This document shows positions 48,381-60,320 of a stretch of 64,000 nt of DNA, one piece after another. Origin of the DNA: Carallia brachiata. Lineage: Eukaryota > Streptophyta > Magnoliopsida > Malpighiales > Rhizophoraceae. The notes below the pieces were generated by a model, which made no database searches, was not told the DNA's origin, and was given only the letters and a program-made list of their open reading frames with translations. The position numbers and the translations under genes are program-made. The stretch lies in contig JADCRB010000045.1 of the NCBI GenBank assembly GCA_021464245.1, forward strand, positions 124,001 to 188,000, given 5' to 3'. Positions within the stretch are counted from its first letter, which is position 1; each line of letters begins with the position of its first letter.

Positions 48381-48680
48381 TTGGATTATTAGAAAGTTAC
48401 AAGAAAAAAAGTTATAAGAAAATAAAATTATTTCAATTGATGAGAAAATTGTGAAAAAAAAGATGAGTAGAAAAAAAAATGAATGATAATTTATGAAAAA
48501 AAAAAGTTATAAAAAATAATATTATTTAGATTGATTAGAAAATTATAAAAAAAGAAAAAATTTATTAAAAAATTATAAAATAATGATAATATTTTTTTAA
48601 ATAAAAATTTCAAATCATTTTCTTTTTTAATTAAAATCACAGAAACCAAACACACCATCAATTTTCGGGTATGCACAAAA
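48381..48680. repeat. AT-rich direct repeat, copy 1
   Basis: The 48,455-48,675 part matches 49,245-49,460 almost base for base (TTAGATTGATTAGAAAATTAT, then AATCATTTTCTTTTTTAATT, then CAGAAACCAAACACACCATC). The segment starts near a TTGGTTTGGA block (48,376) and ends in AAACCAAACACACC, so each copy also has weak inverted ends like a MITE. Confidence 0.85.
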
Positions 48681-48696
48681 ATTGTTTAGATTGATG

Positions 48697-49220
48697 CAAG
48701 GTTATCAGAACCAGACCGGTCATCGAACCGGAAATATTAGTGAGTCAATATTCAACCGGTTCAATCGGTCGAACCGGTATTTAAATCGGTATTTATTGAT
48801 ATATATATGTATAAAAATATTTTAAAAAATAATAATTATACATGATTATTAAATATTAGATTTTTTATTTTTAAGGATTAAATTGAAAGTTTTGATAAAT
48901 TTAGAACTAAATTGAATGTTTTGATAAATTTAGGATTAAATTGAAAGTTTTAATTAAATTTAAAACTCACATTATAATTTAAATAAATATTGAGATCAAA
49001 TTATAATTTATAAAACTTTTATATTGGTTTGAATCGAGTCCAGTTTTTCACCAGTTTTTACTAGTTTTAAGCGGTTCTTAACCGATTTTGAGCGGTTCTT
49101 AACCGGTTTTGACCTGTCCGAGTTAAGGGGTAACAATGACCATGAACCGGCCCAGACCTTTGGCCGGTCAACGGTTGAACCGGTCGGATCAGCCGGTCCG
49201 AGCCGGTTTTAACAACACTG
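48697..49220. mobile_element. hAT-type non-autonomous element, 524 bp
   Basis: Flanked by an identical 8-bp sequence GATTGATG (48,689-48,696 and 49,221-49,228), the duplication size of hAT elements. The ends are imperfect inverted repeats: CAAGGTTATCAGAAC on the left and CAGTGTTGTTAAAAC as the complement of the right end. Both sub-terminal regions are packed with ACCGG/CCGGT motifs (for example ACCGGTCATCGAACCGG), typical of hAT transposase-binding sub-terminal repeats. The AT-rich middle has no open frame of note. Confidence 0.9.
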
Positions 49221-49228
49221 GATTGATG

Positions 49229-49465
49229 AAAAATGTGTGAGAAATAAAATGATTAGAAAGAAAAATGAATAATAATTTGTGAAAAAAAAAAGTTATAAAA
49301 AAATAATATTATTTAGATTGATTAGAAAATTATAAGAAAAGAAAAAATTTATTAAAAATAATAAAATAATGATAATATTTTTTTAAATAAAAATTTCAAA
49401 TCATTTTCTTTTTTAATTAAAATCACAGAAACCAAACACACCATCAATTTTCGGGTATGCACACT
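49229..49465. repeat. AT-rich direct repeat, copy 2
   Basis: Second copy of the 48,455-48,680 segment. The hAT element sits exactly between the two copies, so the tandem duplication predates, or was created around, that insertion site. Confidence 0.85.
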
Positions 49466-49959
49466 TTCATACATTTGCGGACATTCTCATATGTGATTTT
49501 CTATGTATATGCAGAATACTCTTGCAGTCTCATATGCACGCAACAGACTGACGTATTAGGAGGGCTCTAAGAGAGAACATAGAGAAAAACTTCTCAATTT
49601 TTCTGCGAGAGGCTTATCATACACTGCGTGACGTGCAGTTCTTTTTTACCCGTTTTGACTCTACCTCTAACTGAGTTATTTTCAAGATAAAAGGGCTATT
49701 AAACAAAAAAAACAAAAAAAAAACTCTTCTTGAAGTCTTTGTTGACGTCTCCAGACCCCTAACTTACCGTCAGTTATTGGGAATTTTACATTGATTCCTA
49801 GATGAACTTAATTGTATAAATTTATATTCTTTAGAAGGTGAATTTTATAAGTTTTTGTGAAACAGTGATTAAATTGAAAATAAATTAACGTTTGACTGAT
49901 TTAGTTGTAACTAACAAAATTGAGTGACAAAAATGAAAGATGTTAATTACCTAGGCTTT
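49466..49959. other. Intergenic, no gene seen
   Basis: AT-rich sequence with a purine-rich run at about 49,706-49,722. No open frame, splice site pair or transposon end was recognised. Confidence 0.4.
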
Positions 49960-50230
49960 ATGGTTGCCCAACCGAGCCATGGTCCCTGTACAAGTGAGGA
50001 CCCGGCCCGTAAATTTTTACCTTGTTCGAAGTGGTTGGGCCCAGTTACTAACCGGCCGTTTGTCTTCACTGCGGAAATCCATTAACCCCGTCGAATTCAG
50101 ATTCGCCGGTCGGGGTTATGTTCTGTCAGACTGCGTGTGTCGCCCGACCCCCATCATCTATAAATACATATAGAAAGAAGATGAAGGCAGCGGAACGAAG
50201 AGCAATTGTTTGTGCAATTCATTCATTCAT
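49960..50230 (+). promoter_or_regulatory. Orphan promoter-like region
   Basis: A GC-rich island in AT-rich surroundings. It has a GGGCCC site II-type element (50,038-50,043), several CCGGCC/CCGGTC blocks, and a clear TATA box TATAAATA (50,159-50,166). A short open frame follows (ATG at about 50,180: MKAAERRAIVCAIHSF, then stop). No downstream gene is recognised. It could drive a non-coding RNA, or be the left-over promoter of a lost gene. Confidence 0.45.
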
Positions 50231-50637
50231 ATGAATTTGGAATTCTGCTTCCCACAAACACAGAATTTAGGAATTGAGAGGACCGGCGGCAACTCAATGG
50301 AACTTGGGTCTTTCCAGTTTTGATTCGGGTTTCTTAAGTATTGTGTCATTTTAGTTTTGGGTTAAGTCGGGCACATGGGTTATATTTGAGATTGGGAAGA
50401 TAAAATTTCACAAGGAAAATCCATGCTTTAAAGACCTTGACAAGTTTTTTCCATGTCATAAAGCCTCAAATTTATGACAATACATGAAAAATACAATGAA
50501 GTTTAGAGATTGAAAACGAGAAAGCGTACGGAGAAATGAATTGGTAGATGGTAAACTGAGTTAAACAACTATGATGAAGTGAACTCGGAGTCCTGGAGGG
50601 TGCAATGAAGACTGCAGAGCGTATCAAAAGAAATAAT

Positions 50638-51135
50638 GGGATAACATTTATTTTAACTCTAAATTTTTATAGGTTTTTTTAGTTAAATTTTATATTTTTA
50701 AATTTTTTTAATTAAATATTATATATATATATTTTTTTTACAAACTAATCCTTTCGACTTTCGACAACAGAAGTTACTTAAACCATTAAAAATAAACGAT
50801 TGACTAAATGGAAATGAATTAAAAAAATTATAAATATGATTTTTTTCTGTATTTTCTCATTGTAATAATTAAAATTTTTTACCATTTTTAAATATTTAAA
50901 TTATTTTTTAAAAATATTAAAAAGAAAAAAATACAAAAGAAGCCGCATTTAAACTTTTTTGTATTCATTTTTATTTGATCAATGTTCATTTTTTTTTGTT
51001 TAATTGACTTCTGTTGACGAAAGGATTCATTTGTAAAAGAATTAAAAGAAATAGCACTCAATTGAAAAAATTGAAAAATTTAAAATTTAACTAAAAATAT
51101 TCATAAAAGATTAAAACTAAAATAAGTGTAATCCC
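50638..51135. mobile_element. Foldback MITE (GGGATAACA...TGTAATCCC), 498 bp
   Basis: The left arm (ATTTATTTTAACTC, TTTTTTTAGTTAAATTTTA, CTAATCCTTTCG) reappears inverted on the right (CGAAAGGATT, TAAAATTTAACTAAAAATA, AAAACTAAAATAAGTG). Flanks AGAAATAAT and AAAAATAAT suggest a 9-bp target duplication with one mismatch or a one-base offset. No coding. Same terminal style as the elements at 33,017 and 5850. Confidence 0.75.
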
Positions 51136-54100
51136 AAAAAATAATGTTCCACAGATATGGTATGGTAAGGGATTTGGGGCCTCTTGTGGTTGGGAGTTCC
51201 AAATGTTGCTGAGATCGAATAATAGGGAAAAATTTACGGCTCATCAACTGTATAGCATAAAGTATTAAATTATGTCGTAAATATTTAATCTCTTTTCATA
51301 TTCTTTGAGTATAGAATTACAATATTTCTTAACAAAATTATAAGACATCATTATAATTTTTTTAATTTTATAAGAAAAAAACATAAAGGAGTGTGATATG
51401 CGTGCATTCTAGTATTCCAACTATAAATCTATAAATCTTTGCCCAGAAAAAAAAAATTATAACTCTATAAATCTATAGAAAGGATAACAAGCCCTCGAAG
51501 ATAATTTGGGAGAGCATAATCGCCCCAGTCGTTAACTGTATAAACCTTTTATTCTAAAAGTGATACTTCTGCCTTCTCTTTTGCTAGGATTTCAATCTAC
51601 TGCAATTGCAAGTCCAGATCGATGAACATCGCGAAATGAGCCAATTTCTAGAATTAAAACCTGGATATGTTTTCCAATTAAATTTCAATGCAGTATTTTA
51701 ACCTCGTGATCACAGAGACAGGAAAAATCTATTTCGATGCTAAGATAACTCAATAAAACAAATAACAAAAGATTCTTTAAAGTAAATTCTTCATATAAAC
51801 TCAACTTTCTGCCACTCGTTGCCCGTCTACAAGAGCCTAAAGAGCACAGTCCTAAAGTTTCTAGCTTTATTTATTCCTCGACACTAAAGAGAGTAAACCA
51901 AGTTTACTCCAAACTACAATTTTACGTGTATTCTCTTTTAAAGGTTTTATTAATATGGGCTTCAGACCCAGTCTGTTAATGACCTTGTTAATCATTTCAG
52001 TTGTAGGCAATTGATGTTGTTATAAATTTTTACTTTATGCAGGTCTTTCGCGTTGAACTCATATACGTTTTCGATTGACATAAATACAATGATTTCCTTA
52101 GTCCAATGCTTACCCCAAACTACCGTAGAAAGGATTCAAACAAAAGCTAAGGCGAAAAATCCAACAAAAAGAAATATACCCATAAAAAGAATTTGCCAAT
52201 TTTAAGGGTAATAACAGAAAAGAATCTCTCTTTGCCCTGCGATTTCAATGATTCATCAAACTCTCTATCTTCCCTCAAAGTCAAAGGAGACACTTGACTT
52301 GTTAATTACTTCCAAATTGTGCTTAAAAAGAGACCTAAATGTAGCTTGAGAGCTGTCATCAAAGGAGGTTTCTAGAGCTGGAAATCCGTAAGCTTCAAGT
52401 TTAAAGAACCAAACTTTAGAAGTTGGTGATTAATGGTATAGCTTGCTTAATGACAAACAACATTATTATTAAACTAACTTTGCACGAATCTCGTTAACAC
52501 AGCTCTGAGGGAAGGTCAATGAATTTACAAAGTGAGGAAGGTGGGGTTCCAGTTATCTTTAAACATGGTCAGCTGCCATTGCGGCAACTTATGGATCTCA
52601 TGCACAGTAGATAAAAAGTGTAGACTAAGGATTTCTCGAACCAAAAGCCCTATTTTATCAAATTTTCTACAAAATTAGATATTTCAATGTTACAAATTCA
52701 TTTTCAGAAATTTATTATCTAAACCTGTTTCAGAATCTGCTGAAAACTTTAACATATTTACAGGGAGCCATTCCATAAAATCCATGTTTTTTTATGACAA
52801 TAAATCCTTTTTTTTTTTTTCTTTCTGTTAGGATTATTCAAGCATGGGATGTGAGTGTTTTCCATAAAAATTTTGTTATGTTGAGTTTAAAGATATCATG
52901 ATATGCCAGCAAATGAAAATGCATATATATATATATATTTGCTACAAGTGAAAGGAAAATATAGTCAGGATTGAACATAAGAGCACTTAGTTTTAACAGA
53001 ATATTCCAATCAATTGTACTAATAGTAGAAGATGATATAAAATTTTTCGATATACACATATATCGTGAAAATTTCTCAGTATTAAAAGAAAAGAAATACT
53101 TACCCAAGCTTATCATTTATACAGATCAGAACAAATATTATGAGGAAAATGAAAACAGATTTTACCATATGGCAGTATTTCCTGACTTAATTAATAATAT
53201 GGGCTTAATTTAGTTTGTTCTGTAAGTTATCCTTACATGCAAAATCAAGTTTTGAAATTGTATCTATGTTCAAATTTGCCAGTTAGCCAGCAAGCCTCAT
53301 CCTTGGGTTAGATAAATCATTAATGTCGCCCCTTTTTTTTTTCAAAAAAATAATTGAGCAGGCATAGTCACGCCACACACATGTTGCAATGTGTAGGACT
53401 CAGGATATCCCATTATTATTATTATTATTTTTAAATAAAAGAGCTAACAACCGTAAATGTAAGTGTACTCTTTTTGTAAATGGGCGTCCGACTTTTTTTT
53501 TTTTTTTGGGTTAGGCGATTGGGGTCTTGTATTCTGAATTTCTGATGGTACATGTCGTGTTTTAATGAGTAAGCCAACAACAGTGCCAAAAACAAGAAAA
53601 GACCTTTCTTGTATATAGGATTAGAATGCAACCGTCTTTTTTTTTATCACAAAAAATTATGTATCGTTAATATATAGGTTATTGTATACACAAGTTGAAG
53701 TTAGAGTCATTTATTACTATTCTCATTCAATCTTCTTTATAGATGAAAGATCTATCACTCAGATACTGTTAAAATCAAGTAAGATTTCACTAAACTTATT
53801 GCAGTATAATGAATTTAAAACTTATATTAGATGTACGGAAATCAATTGACAGTCAAAAAAAATAATGTTGTCTTTATTGTACGGATAGAGACTCGAGAAT
53901 GCAACAGCTTATACCAATTAAAAAACAAGAAGAGAATGATAAGGAAAAAAAAAAAAAAAAGGGTATTTCGCGTATCAAAAAGAGGGGGGAGGGGGGGGGG
54001 GGGAACGCAAATAAATAAGAGGGTTCTTCGTCAGAAATAATGCCACCTCGTGTTTAGGATTTAGATATACAGAAATGCCTTTGAAATTGCACAAGCCAAC

Positions 54101-54700
54101 CTTGATATCGTGTTTGAAGCTACTAAAGCAACGAGACTTTTCCATAAAAAAACGCAACAACGAGAATTAGTCTTAATTTGCCAGTTTCGTTGCATTAGTG
54201 TTTTTTAATTACTACAAAAAAGACCGAAAAATTATGAAAATAAAATAGAGTCATTAAAATTAAAATATCTCGTATTTGTTTGATCGTACACCAATATCAA
54301 TACAACCCCTCATATTTGAATGTTGAATGCAACCATAATTCATCTATAGTGCAAGCGGCCCTTCCAATCAAGACAGCCCAACCCCGAGTCATAAAGAATT
54401 CCAACACAATTGAGTAGTCGGTCACGCAAACAAAAAAAAAATGAAAATGATAATTGCGAGCGTTAATTGGAACTACATCTACATAGTGGCAGGCTGCTAG
54501 GAAAAATTTTAGCCATAAATAAAAAATTGAGGGAGTAATCCCAATCTTAATGCCATGCTTACTGACAAAAAAAAAAAAAAACTAAGCAAAATTTTAGAAA
54601 ATTAGTTTTCACAATTGGGAAAAAAAAAAAAAAACAAAAACCTCATTGTTGTGTTTATTTTTATCAGTGCTCATGCTAAAAAAAATTTAAAACAATAACT
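51136..54700. other. Long intergenic region, no gene seen
   Basis: AT-rich with simple runs: (AT)n at 52,922-52,940, T-run at about 53,494-53,508, A-run at 53,946-53,960, and a G-run at about 53,990-54,003. Open frames, the longest about 92 codons, have no recognisable domain or splice context. No RNA gene was seen. Confidence 0.4.
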
Positions 54701-54719
54701 TGTTGGGGACACGACACAT

Positions 54720-54877
54720 TATTTTCTCTTCCTCTCTCGAGCACCCCTCTCCGTTCCTCTCTTTCTCTCTCTCTCTCCATTCCATATTGATATATTGGAC
54801 TTGGCCTTGCAGGTCTTTAAGCCCTTCTGAATTGTCCCCAAAACACCCATGAAAGCTAAACCATTCTCAACAACAAG
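54720..54877 (+). promoter_or_regulatory. Core promoter and 5' leader exon of the ELM2/SANT gene
   Basis: A CT-rich initiator-type patch (54,725-54,780) is followed by a leader ending CAACAAG at 54,877 with donor GTACTA. The matching acceptor is TTTTTTACAG at 56,613, so a 1.7-kb leader intron is inferred. An upstream ATG at 54,849 (MKAKPFSTT) reads across the junction out of frame with the main start. It may be a regulatory upstream ORF. Confidence 0.5.
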
Positions 54878-56613
54878 GTACTAACTTTTTCTTTTTTATC
54901 TTTCGTTCTTCTTTCACTTTTGATGCTTAGTCAAGTTCTCTTTTGTTTGTCGTGGTCTTGATGTGTTTCAAATAAAAAGCTTTGGTCATTAATATGTATA
55001 TAAATTGAAGCATAACATGAAACCCCGTTTCCCCAGGTTGCATATTTTCACGTAGGTTGGGGTCCTGAGTTCTTCTTGTGCCATTTATTCCAGCAGGCTT
55101 CTCCATGGAGGTTTGTCAAACAGTCAAAAAATATATATATATCTATATGTTTTCTTTGCATAAACTTTTTGGATTGTCAATGTGGCATCTTTTTAGTTTT
55201 GCTCTTCTTGTTCTTTTCTTTGCCTGTTGCTTGCTTTGCTTTTGAAACTGCGAATTCTTTGTCTGATCATATCGAAATCCCGCGTATTGGCGTTGAAGTA
55301 GCGTCAATGTAACTTCGTATTTTTGGCTTTGACGTTGTTGGTTTCGGGTGGTGGTTAGTGGATTCTGGGATCTTTGTATTTGTGTTACTGCTTCTTTGGT
55401 TTCGGTCTTTGTTGATTTTTGTTTGTTTTGAACCTCGTCATTGGCTTTTGATGTGAATCTTTGGTAAATATTGATCTTTGGTCGGGAATTTTGATTTGGG
55501 TTGGTAATCTTGGACATCTTTTCCTTGTTAAATTTGTTAAATTTGTAGTCTATGGGTTGTGTTGGGTGATCAGGCGTGTGAAAATGTTAGCCAACTGGGT
55601 GGAAGTTAGCAACCGTATTTTCTTAAGGTTATGACCACTGTGCAGAAGCACGGCTTCTGGTTTGTGGGTTTTGTTAGTTGATGCGAATAATGTTGTTTTG
55701 TTGTTGCAATGGTGGCTAAAGGTTTGAGCATTTCCACTAATTTTTCTGGAAACTGGAATTTCTTTTTCCCTGTTTCCCAAATTTTCATTTTTAGTTCCAC
55801 TTGGAACCTCAATTACAATCCCTCCTTGGCAGTTTGTTAAACGAATGAAATTTGTAAGCGTTCCGGCTTTTTGTTCCTATTTCTCTCTGACTAAGTAGCT
55901 TCTGGGATGTTGCATCTGCATTGACATTTGTATGCTCTCTCTCTCACACACACACAGCTATTATGAAACTTCTGATAATTTCCAATATGTGGTCTTCCAT
56001 ACTGAGGCTGCAATTATTTGATAATTTTGGGTTTGATGCTAATGTCTAAAGGAATTTACTGAACACTAAGGCACTTCCTGTAAGACTTAGTCCAGTCATG
56101 CATTGCATCTAGTTCAGTGTGTTGTCAAGAATTTGGTCATCTCTAAGATCCTCCTTTCTAAGTCCAAAAAAATGGAAATACCACCTGATTGAATTAACTT
56201 CTCCCACTATCCATCCATGCTGTCCAATTGCATCTAAGTATTTCGTCACTTGAAAAATGCGAGTGACATTCCACTTTGGAGTGGGAAACGTCAAAGTCTG
56301 GAGGGGTATGTCTACAAAGAATAGGCGCTTGGAGAAAACCTTGTGAACCATTGCCCAAAAGGGGATTCTATGAATGCTTGCTGACTAACATTTGCAGCTG
56401 GTGGACAATAGGATCTCCATTATGCATTACCTTTTCTGAAAAAAAAAAAAAGTGATTTGTGCAGTCCAAATGCTGATAGAACACTTACTTGTGTACTTCT
56501 GTTAGTTTTTTTAGTGAGCTATTTACTTTGGCACATTGTACACACCAGATAATGTCAGCTCGATGGACTTCTTGTATATTGTGCTGAAGCTTATTGCTGT
56601 ATGTTTTTTACAG
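54878..56613 (+). other. Leader intron of the ELM2/SANT gene
   Basis: GT-AG bounded and T-rich, with no recognisable exon inside. Open frames on the opposite strand (55,143-55,812) are Gln/Lys/Thr-rich low-complexity complements of T-rich DNA and are not genes. A short (CT)n(CA)n run is at 55,937-55,958. Confidence 0.5.
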
Positions 56614-59600
56614 ATGGAGTCTATTCAGCCAGATCATGATGTCAATTTTGTTAAAATTTCAACTTTTGAGCAGTTGGTTCCTCCAAGCTCTCATACATTG
56701 GATGGTTTATGTGGAACTCCAGAGGTGCATTCCCGTGTTGGTGAGCAGTATCAAGCGGAAATTCCTCCAATGATATCAGAAGCTGACCGTCTTCAGCTTT
56801 TAACAGACCCTCTTGATGCTGGAAATGTGGTCAATGTTTCTCATATATTTCTCCTGGGTTTGCCCATGCCAGTTATGTTGCTTCATGATACAAAACATGA
56901 GAGCGAGAATGAAGGGTCTGGATGTCTGCCTAAATCAGATGATGCAGTTGATAAAAACGGGTCCAAAAGATCTAGAAAGAGCAAGAAGAATTGTGTATCA
57001 AAGAAGGAATGTTCCATCCTCAATGCTGAATCATTGGATGATCAAAAGGAATCAAATGCAGCAAATCTTACAGCCAAGGTGGCAGAGAAATTTAGCTTAG
57101 ATCAGCTGGCTAAAAGCAAGAATTGTTATCTTGTTCCTGGTTCAAAGAATGGGCTCTGGAATGATGCTGAAGTAGATAGTTTTATTCTTGGTTTATACAT
57201 ATTTGGTAAAAATTTTGTTCAGATCAAGAGTTTCATAGACAAAAAAGAGATGGGGGAAATATTGGCGTTCTACTATGGAGAATTTTACAGGTCTGATAAT
57301 TATAGGAGATGGTCAGATAGTCGTAAGCCAAAAAGAAAAAAGTGTGTCTATGGCAAGAAAATTTTTACCGGGTGGAGGCAACAGGAACTGTTTTCTCGTT
57401 TGCAAACCCATGTCCCGGAGCACTTTCGAACTACTTTTGAGGAGGTACTCAATTGTTCACCTTTATGCATATATTGATTACTTGTTATTGTGACAGCTTT
57501 TAATTGTGATCATGTATGCATATATTGATTTGGTATTATAGCTGGAAGAGAGTTAGCAAACTGTTACTTCCTTGATATTCTCTTCCATGGTTGGCGACAG
57601 AAGTGCCAAACTGTTCCAAAAGAGAGAAAAGTCGATGCTGAAATATTTTTGCACCGGCGAATATATTTTATTAAATAATTGATACACTCAATTTCAGTAC
57701 ATGCAATCAACATCTGACTTCATGTCAAATTCTGATCAGCAGTCCAAAAATAAAATATTTTATATCATAGAGAGGTTTTTACAGAATCTCCCTTGCCTTT
57801 TGGAAAATCTTTTTTTTTTTAGGAATCTTGATTATGCTTCAAAGTAAGCCATTGCAATGCTTATAAGTAGAGTTCACATGCAAATGCCCAAATTTGGTAG
57901 TGCATATACTTCACTTTTCTTCTTTTATTTGCTATGACATTAAGAGAAGCCCATACATTGTTAGATGAAGATGACTTAAAGTATTACTCTTTACTAGGCT
58001 GGAAAATCATTTGAATATTTCAAGAAACTTGATTAAGCGTCCTCCTAGATCACTAGCATAAATTTCTGTCAGTTTCCAAGAATGCTAACTACAACCAGCA
58101 GTATCTATATCTTCCTGGGAAATTAAAATCTTTGAATTTATAGAGCAGATATTTTTTTCCATATGCCAGAAATGATCAATGTGGGCATGCGGCTTAGTTT
58201 CTTTTCTTTTCCTTTTTTTTTTTTTAAATAATTATTTCCATAGAATGAGTAGCCCTTTCTCTGATTTTATGTGTTCTCTGTTATCAGGTCTCTAGAGCAT
58301 TTACAGAAGAAAACATTACACTTGAAGAATATGTATCCAACTTGAAAGCTGCTGTTGGCATTCAAATTCTTGTGGAAGCTGTTGGTATTGGCAAGGGGAA
58401 GGACGATCTCACAAGTCTTGCAGTGGAGCCTGCGAAGAGCAATCTGTTCCCTGCCTGTCCAATTGGCAAAAATTGCTCTTCTCTTACGTCCAATGACATA
58501 ATCAGACTCCTGACTGGGGGCTTCCGTTTGAGCAAAGCTCGCTGTAATGATATCTTCTGGGAAGCTGTTTGGCCCCGCTTGCTAGCTAGAGGGTGGCACT
58601 CTGAGCAACCAAAGAATCAGGGCTTTGCTGACTCTAAACATTGTCTTGTTTTTCTCGTCCCTGGTGTTGAGAAGTTCTCAAGAAGCAAACTTGAGAAAGG
58701 CAACCACTACTATGATTCTGTTAGTGATGTTTTAAGCAAAGTCGCATCTGAACCAAAGCTTCTTGAGCTTGAAGCTGAAGAAACTAGAGACAGCAGGTGC
58801 AATGATGACATTGGACTCGTTTCAGGAACATCGGCAGACCGGGATAGTCCATATACACAGAAATCCAATCGTTACCTTAAACCTCGTGTTTCTACTCACA
58901 ATGTGAACCTTGTTAAGTTCACTGTCATAGATTCCAGCCTGGGCTGGAGCGGGAAACTGTCCAAGGTGACAGAAATGAGATATTCCCCAGATTATCTGAA
59001 CGTTTCATCCTTGTTTACCAGTCTTTCAAGCAGCATTGAAAGGATTTTCTTGGAGAACTCTCAGACAAAAATGGGTCAGATACTGCTAACGTGTCTTTGG
59101 ATAGTGGAAAGAATGTCAGTATCGCTGACAGCAATGAGGGTGAATCTGATGACTCTGGCTCCATCCATACAAAGTTGACCATTGTGGATACAAGTGCCAT
59201 AGATTTAGGTACACCATCCATGGTGAGAGAACAGAGTTTTTCAACCCTATGTTTCAAAGCTTCTTCTGTAATTACTAATCAATCAAGAGAAAAGGCTGGG
59301 GATCACTCTAAGGATGCACCACAGAAGCATGTGCCGAAAATGGCCGCAAATCTGCTGTCAAATGGTGAAAAGAATGCCAATAAATCCAACTGCAGTAAGG
59401 GGAAGTTTGACAGCACAGCCTCAGACCAAAAAGGACCCAACTCAGATTCTAGAAACAAATTGGTGGAAAGCGTCCAGGATTGGGGCAATGTGTCAAATGA
59501 GGATCAGTTACCAAGGACTGTAAAGCACCAGTTCAGTAGAAGAGCAAAGTCTGGACCTAGACATTCAGAGAATTTCATTATACCTGTGAAACGCAGGAGA

Positions 59601-60320
59601 TTAACTGCTTGTTCTGGTGCAGAGATGAGTCATGCTATTAAAAAACTCTCTGTTGGCCCAGGGTCAAATGAACTGGGGCCTTCTTGTGCATTAAACTCGC
59701 CAAAGGCAGGTAGTCATCCTTCTCAAGAGAAGTTTTCGTCTAGTTCTCTGCTGCAAGGGAGTCCAGAATTGAAAAGTAGCGGAGGCACAACAATTGCAGT
59801 TTGTTCTGGTATCAAGGGATCTCAAGGTGAAAATGTGGAACACAAATCCCCTTTTCTGATTGACCTGAATGTGCCTCAGGTTACATTGGAATCAGAAGAT
59901 GGCAACAACCGACCGCAATTGGAGGTAAAGAAGGAGGCACCGAGTGCCAATATCACATGCTCGTCATCTGATGCAGAAAAGCCTGATCCTGAGGCTTTGG
60001 GTGGCTCTACCAGTGCTAATCCTGCAGAGGAGCAGCTTGACACAGACTTGAGGAGGAAAAGCACAAGAAACCGACCTTTGTCCACTAGAGCATTGGAAGC
60101 TCTCGAGTGCAATTTGTTGAATGGGAGGAAAAGGCAAAGAAGCACACAAGAAGTTCCACTTCGAAATTCTTCCCGGAGGGACCGCAGCAAAGTCAAAGCA
60201 AGATCAAGCAGTGTCGGCACTGGCACCGCAGATGGCACGGAACGAAGGGATGCCAACGAGGCTTTAAATAATGAAATTGATTCCATTGTTGAGACTCCGG
60301 ACAAACGTGAAGAATTGTAG
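56614..60320 (+). CDS. ELM2/SANT domain nuclear protein, split by an apparent 1-base frameshift
   Basis: Putative chromatin or corepressor-type nuclear protein of the plant family annotated as arginine-glutamic acid dipeptide repeat (RERE)-like. Coding exons are 56,614-57,444 and 58,288-60,320, with a GT-AG phase 0 intron. The start MESIQPDHD follows the leader-intron acceptor. An ELM2-like motif (YQAEIPPMISEADRLQLL) lies near residues 47-64. The SANT domain is at about residues 180-230 (GLWNDAEVDSFILGLYIFG, FYYGEFYRS). Basic segments (RSRKSKKN, RKPKRKK, KRRRL) look like nuclear localisation signals, and DLNVP near the C-terminus resembles an EAR-type motif. Exon 2 is 2033 nt, one short of a codon multiple. 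At 59,039-59,041 three A occur where four would keep the frame (SSSIE then KDFLGELSDKNGSD). As written, translation stops at 59,178 after about 45 foreign codons. One added base gives about 954 aa. The rest is clean, so sequencing error or a very recent mutation are both possible. Confidence 0.85.

Noticed and set aside
55143..55812. Gln/Lys/Thr-rich minus-strand frames in the leader intron
   Set aside because: Complement of T/G-rich intron sequence with overlapping frames and no domain.
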